A stretch of 64,000 bases of DNA, from the NCBI RefSeq assembly GCF_021654115.1, contig NZ_JAIWJF010000006.1, positions 62,001 through 126,000 on the forward strand. Reading direction: 5' to 3'. The first letter of the stretch is position 1. Each line of letters begins with the position of its first letter. A program made the translations under genes and the position numbers. Shown here piece after piece: positions 63,750 to 64,000 of this stretch. The notes below the pieces were generated by a model. It did no database searches, was not told the origin of the DNA, and saw only the letters and a program-made list of their open reading frames with translations. This stretch comes from Furfurilactobacillus milii. GTDB taxonomy: Bacteria; Bacillota; Bacilli; Lactobacillales; Lactobacillaceae.

Positions 63750-64000
63750 ATGGCAAAAGAAGTTGTCGATGCAATGGCGATGCAACGGGCTTTGACTCGA
63801 ATCACCTACGAGATTATTGAACGTAATCGTGGGATTGGAAATTTAGTTTTGATCGGTGTTAAAACACGCGGGGTCTATTTAGCTGACAGAATCGCATCAC
63901 GTTTACATCAGCTGGAGGATACAGTTGTTCCTGTTGGCCAATTGGATGTTAGTGGGTATCGTGACGACATTGCGAATTCAGAACCAACAACTAAGGCTGC
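63750..64000 (+). CDS. pyrR: bifunctional pyr operon attenuator/uracil phosphoribosyltransferase PyrR (partial)
   Basis: The first 83 codons are inside the window. The sequence [20 protein letters not shown] followed by GIKTRGV-like [14 protein letters not shown] and the [13 protein letters not shown] segment match PyrR. PyrR binds pyr mRNA with UMP and controls its attenuation; it also has weak uracil phosphoribosyltransferase activity. AAAAGGGG lies before the ATG. It follows the rluD-type gene by 15 bases, the order typical for the head of the pyr operon. Confidence 0.95.
   Translation, partial: MAKEVVDAMAMQRALTRITYEIIERNRGIGNLVLIGVKTRGVYLADRIASRLHQLEDTVVPVGQLDVSGYRDDIANSEPTTKA

Noticed and set aside
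1-64000. CRISPR array, prophage or insertion sequence
   Set aside because: No regularly spaced direct repeats, integrase, transposase, capsid or packaging genes, and no terminal repeats with target duplications were seen; gene order is core throughout.

Overview
The window is a stretch of chromosomal core genome from a low-to-mid GC Gram-positive bacterium of the Lactobacillales, most likely the family Lactobacillaceae. Support comes from the gene orders (priA-fmt-rsmB-stp-prkC-rsgA-rpe-thiN, yloU-fakA-recG-plsX-acpP-rnc-smc-ftsY, ylxM-ffh, rpsP-khpA-rimM-trmD-rplS, dinG-tseB-asnS-dnaD, recU/pbp1A-ypsA-gpsB-rnpB), the mevalonate route to isoprenoids, strong AGGAGG ribosome sites, a type B RNase P RNA, and lactobacillus-type accessory proteins (C69 dipeptidase, EbsA, SpoIIM-like protein). 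Genus and species cannot be fixed from this sequence alone.

Layout: 1-7.5 kb, end of priA and a tightly packed operon for initiator tRNA formylation, 16S rRNA methylation, Ser/Thr phosphatase/kinase signalling, ribosome assembly and thiamine diphosphate supply. 7.7-20 kb, rpmB on the minus strand, then envelope/lipid genes (asp23-like, fakA, plsX, acpP), recG, rnc, smc and ftsY. 20-22.6 kb, an unusual tRNA-Arg, a MazG-like enzyme, ylxM and ffh. 22.6-30 kb, a 0.4-kb leader, the three-gene proton-translocating transhydrogenase operon, a DUF2187-like gene, a cold-shock gene, and three surface/membrane genes (SpoIIM-like, CAP-domain, Ig-like/TM/coiled-coil). 30-32.6 kb, ribosomal proteins and tRNA/rRNA maturation. 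32.7-42.4 kb, a more accessory stretch with a YjeM-like permease, dipeptidase, YitT, glycerol kinase, an EamA transporter, a HAD phosphatase and an RsmF-like methyltransferase. 42.5-46.8 kb, mevalonate genes on the minus strand. 47-58.8 kb, dinG, asnS, dnaD, pbp1A, recU, ypsA, gpsB, rnpB and a 23S rRNA methyltransferase. 58.9-64 kb, a small membrane protein, RNase H-like protein, ebsA, fhs, lspA, rluD-type synthase and the start of pyrR.

Functionally the window joins translation, protein targeting (ffh, ftsY, ylxM), chromosome maintenance (smc, recG, recU, dinG, dnaD), fatty-acid use for phospholipids (fakA, plsX, acpP), isoprenoid precursors, and cell-wall growth with its control (prkC, gpsB, pbp1A, TseB-like protein). 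I saw no insertion sequence, prophage, CRISPR array, restriction system or toxin-antitoxin pair. The points most worth a second look are a tRNA-Arg(UCG) lacking two near-invariant bases, a glycerol kinase with Thr at the usual HPr phosphorylation site, a predicted cytosol-facing Ig-like domain protein, an RNase H-like protein with a changed catalytic residue, and several strong hairpins in gaps (7.6 kb, 38.6 kb, 55.7 kb) that have no assigned role.
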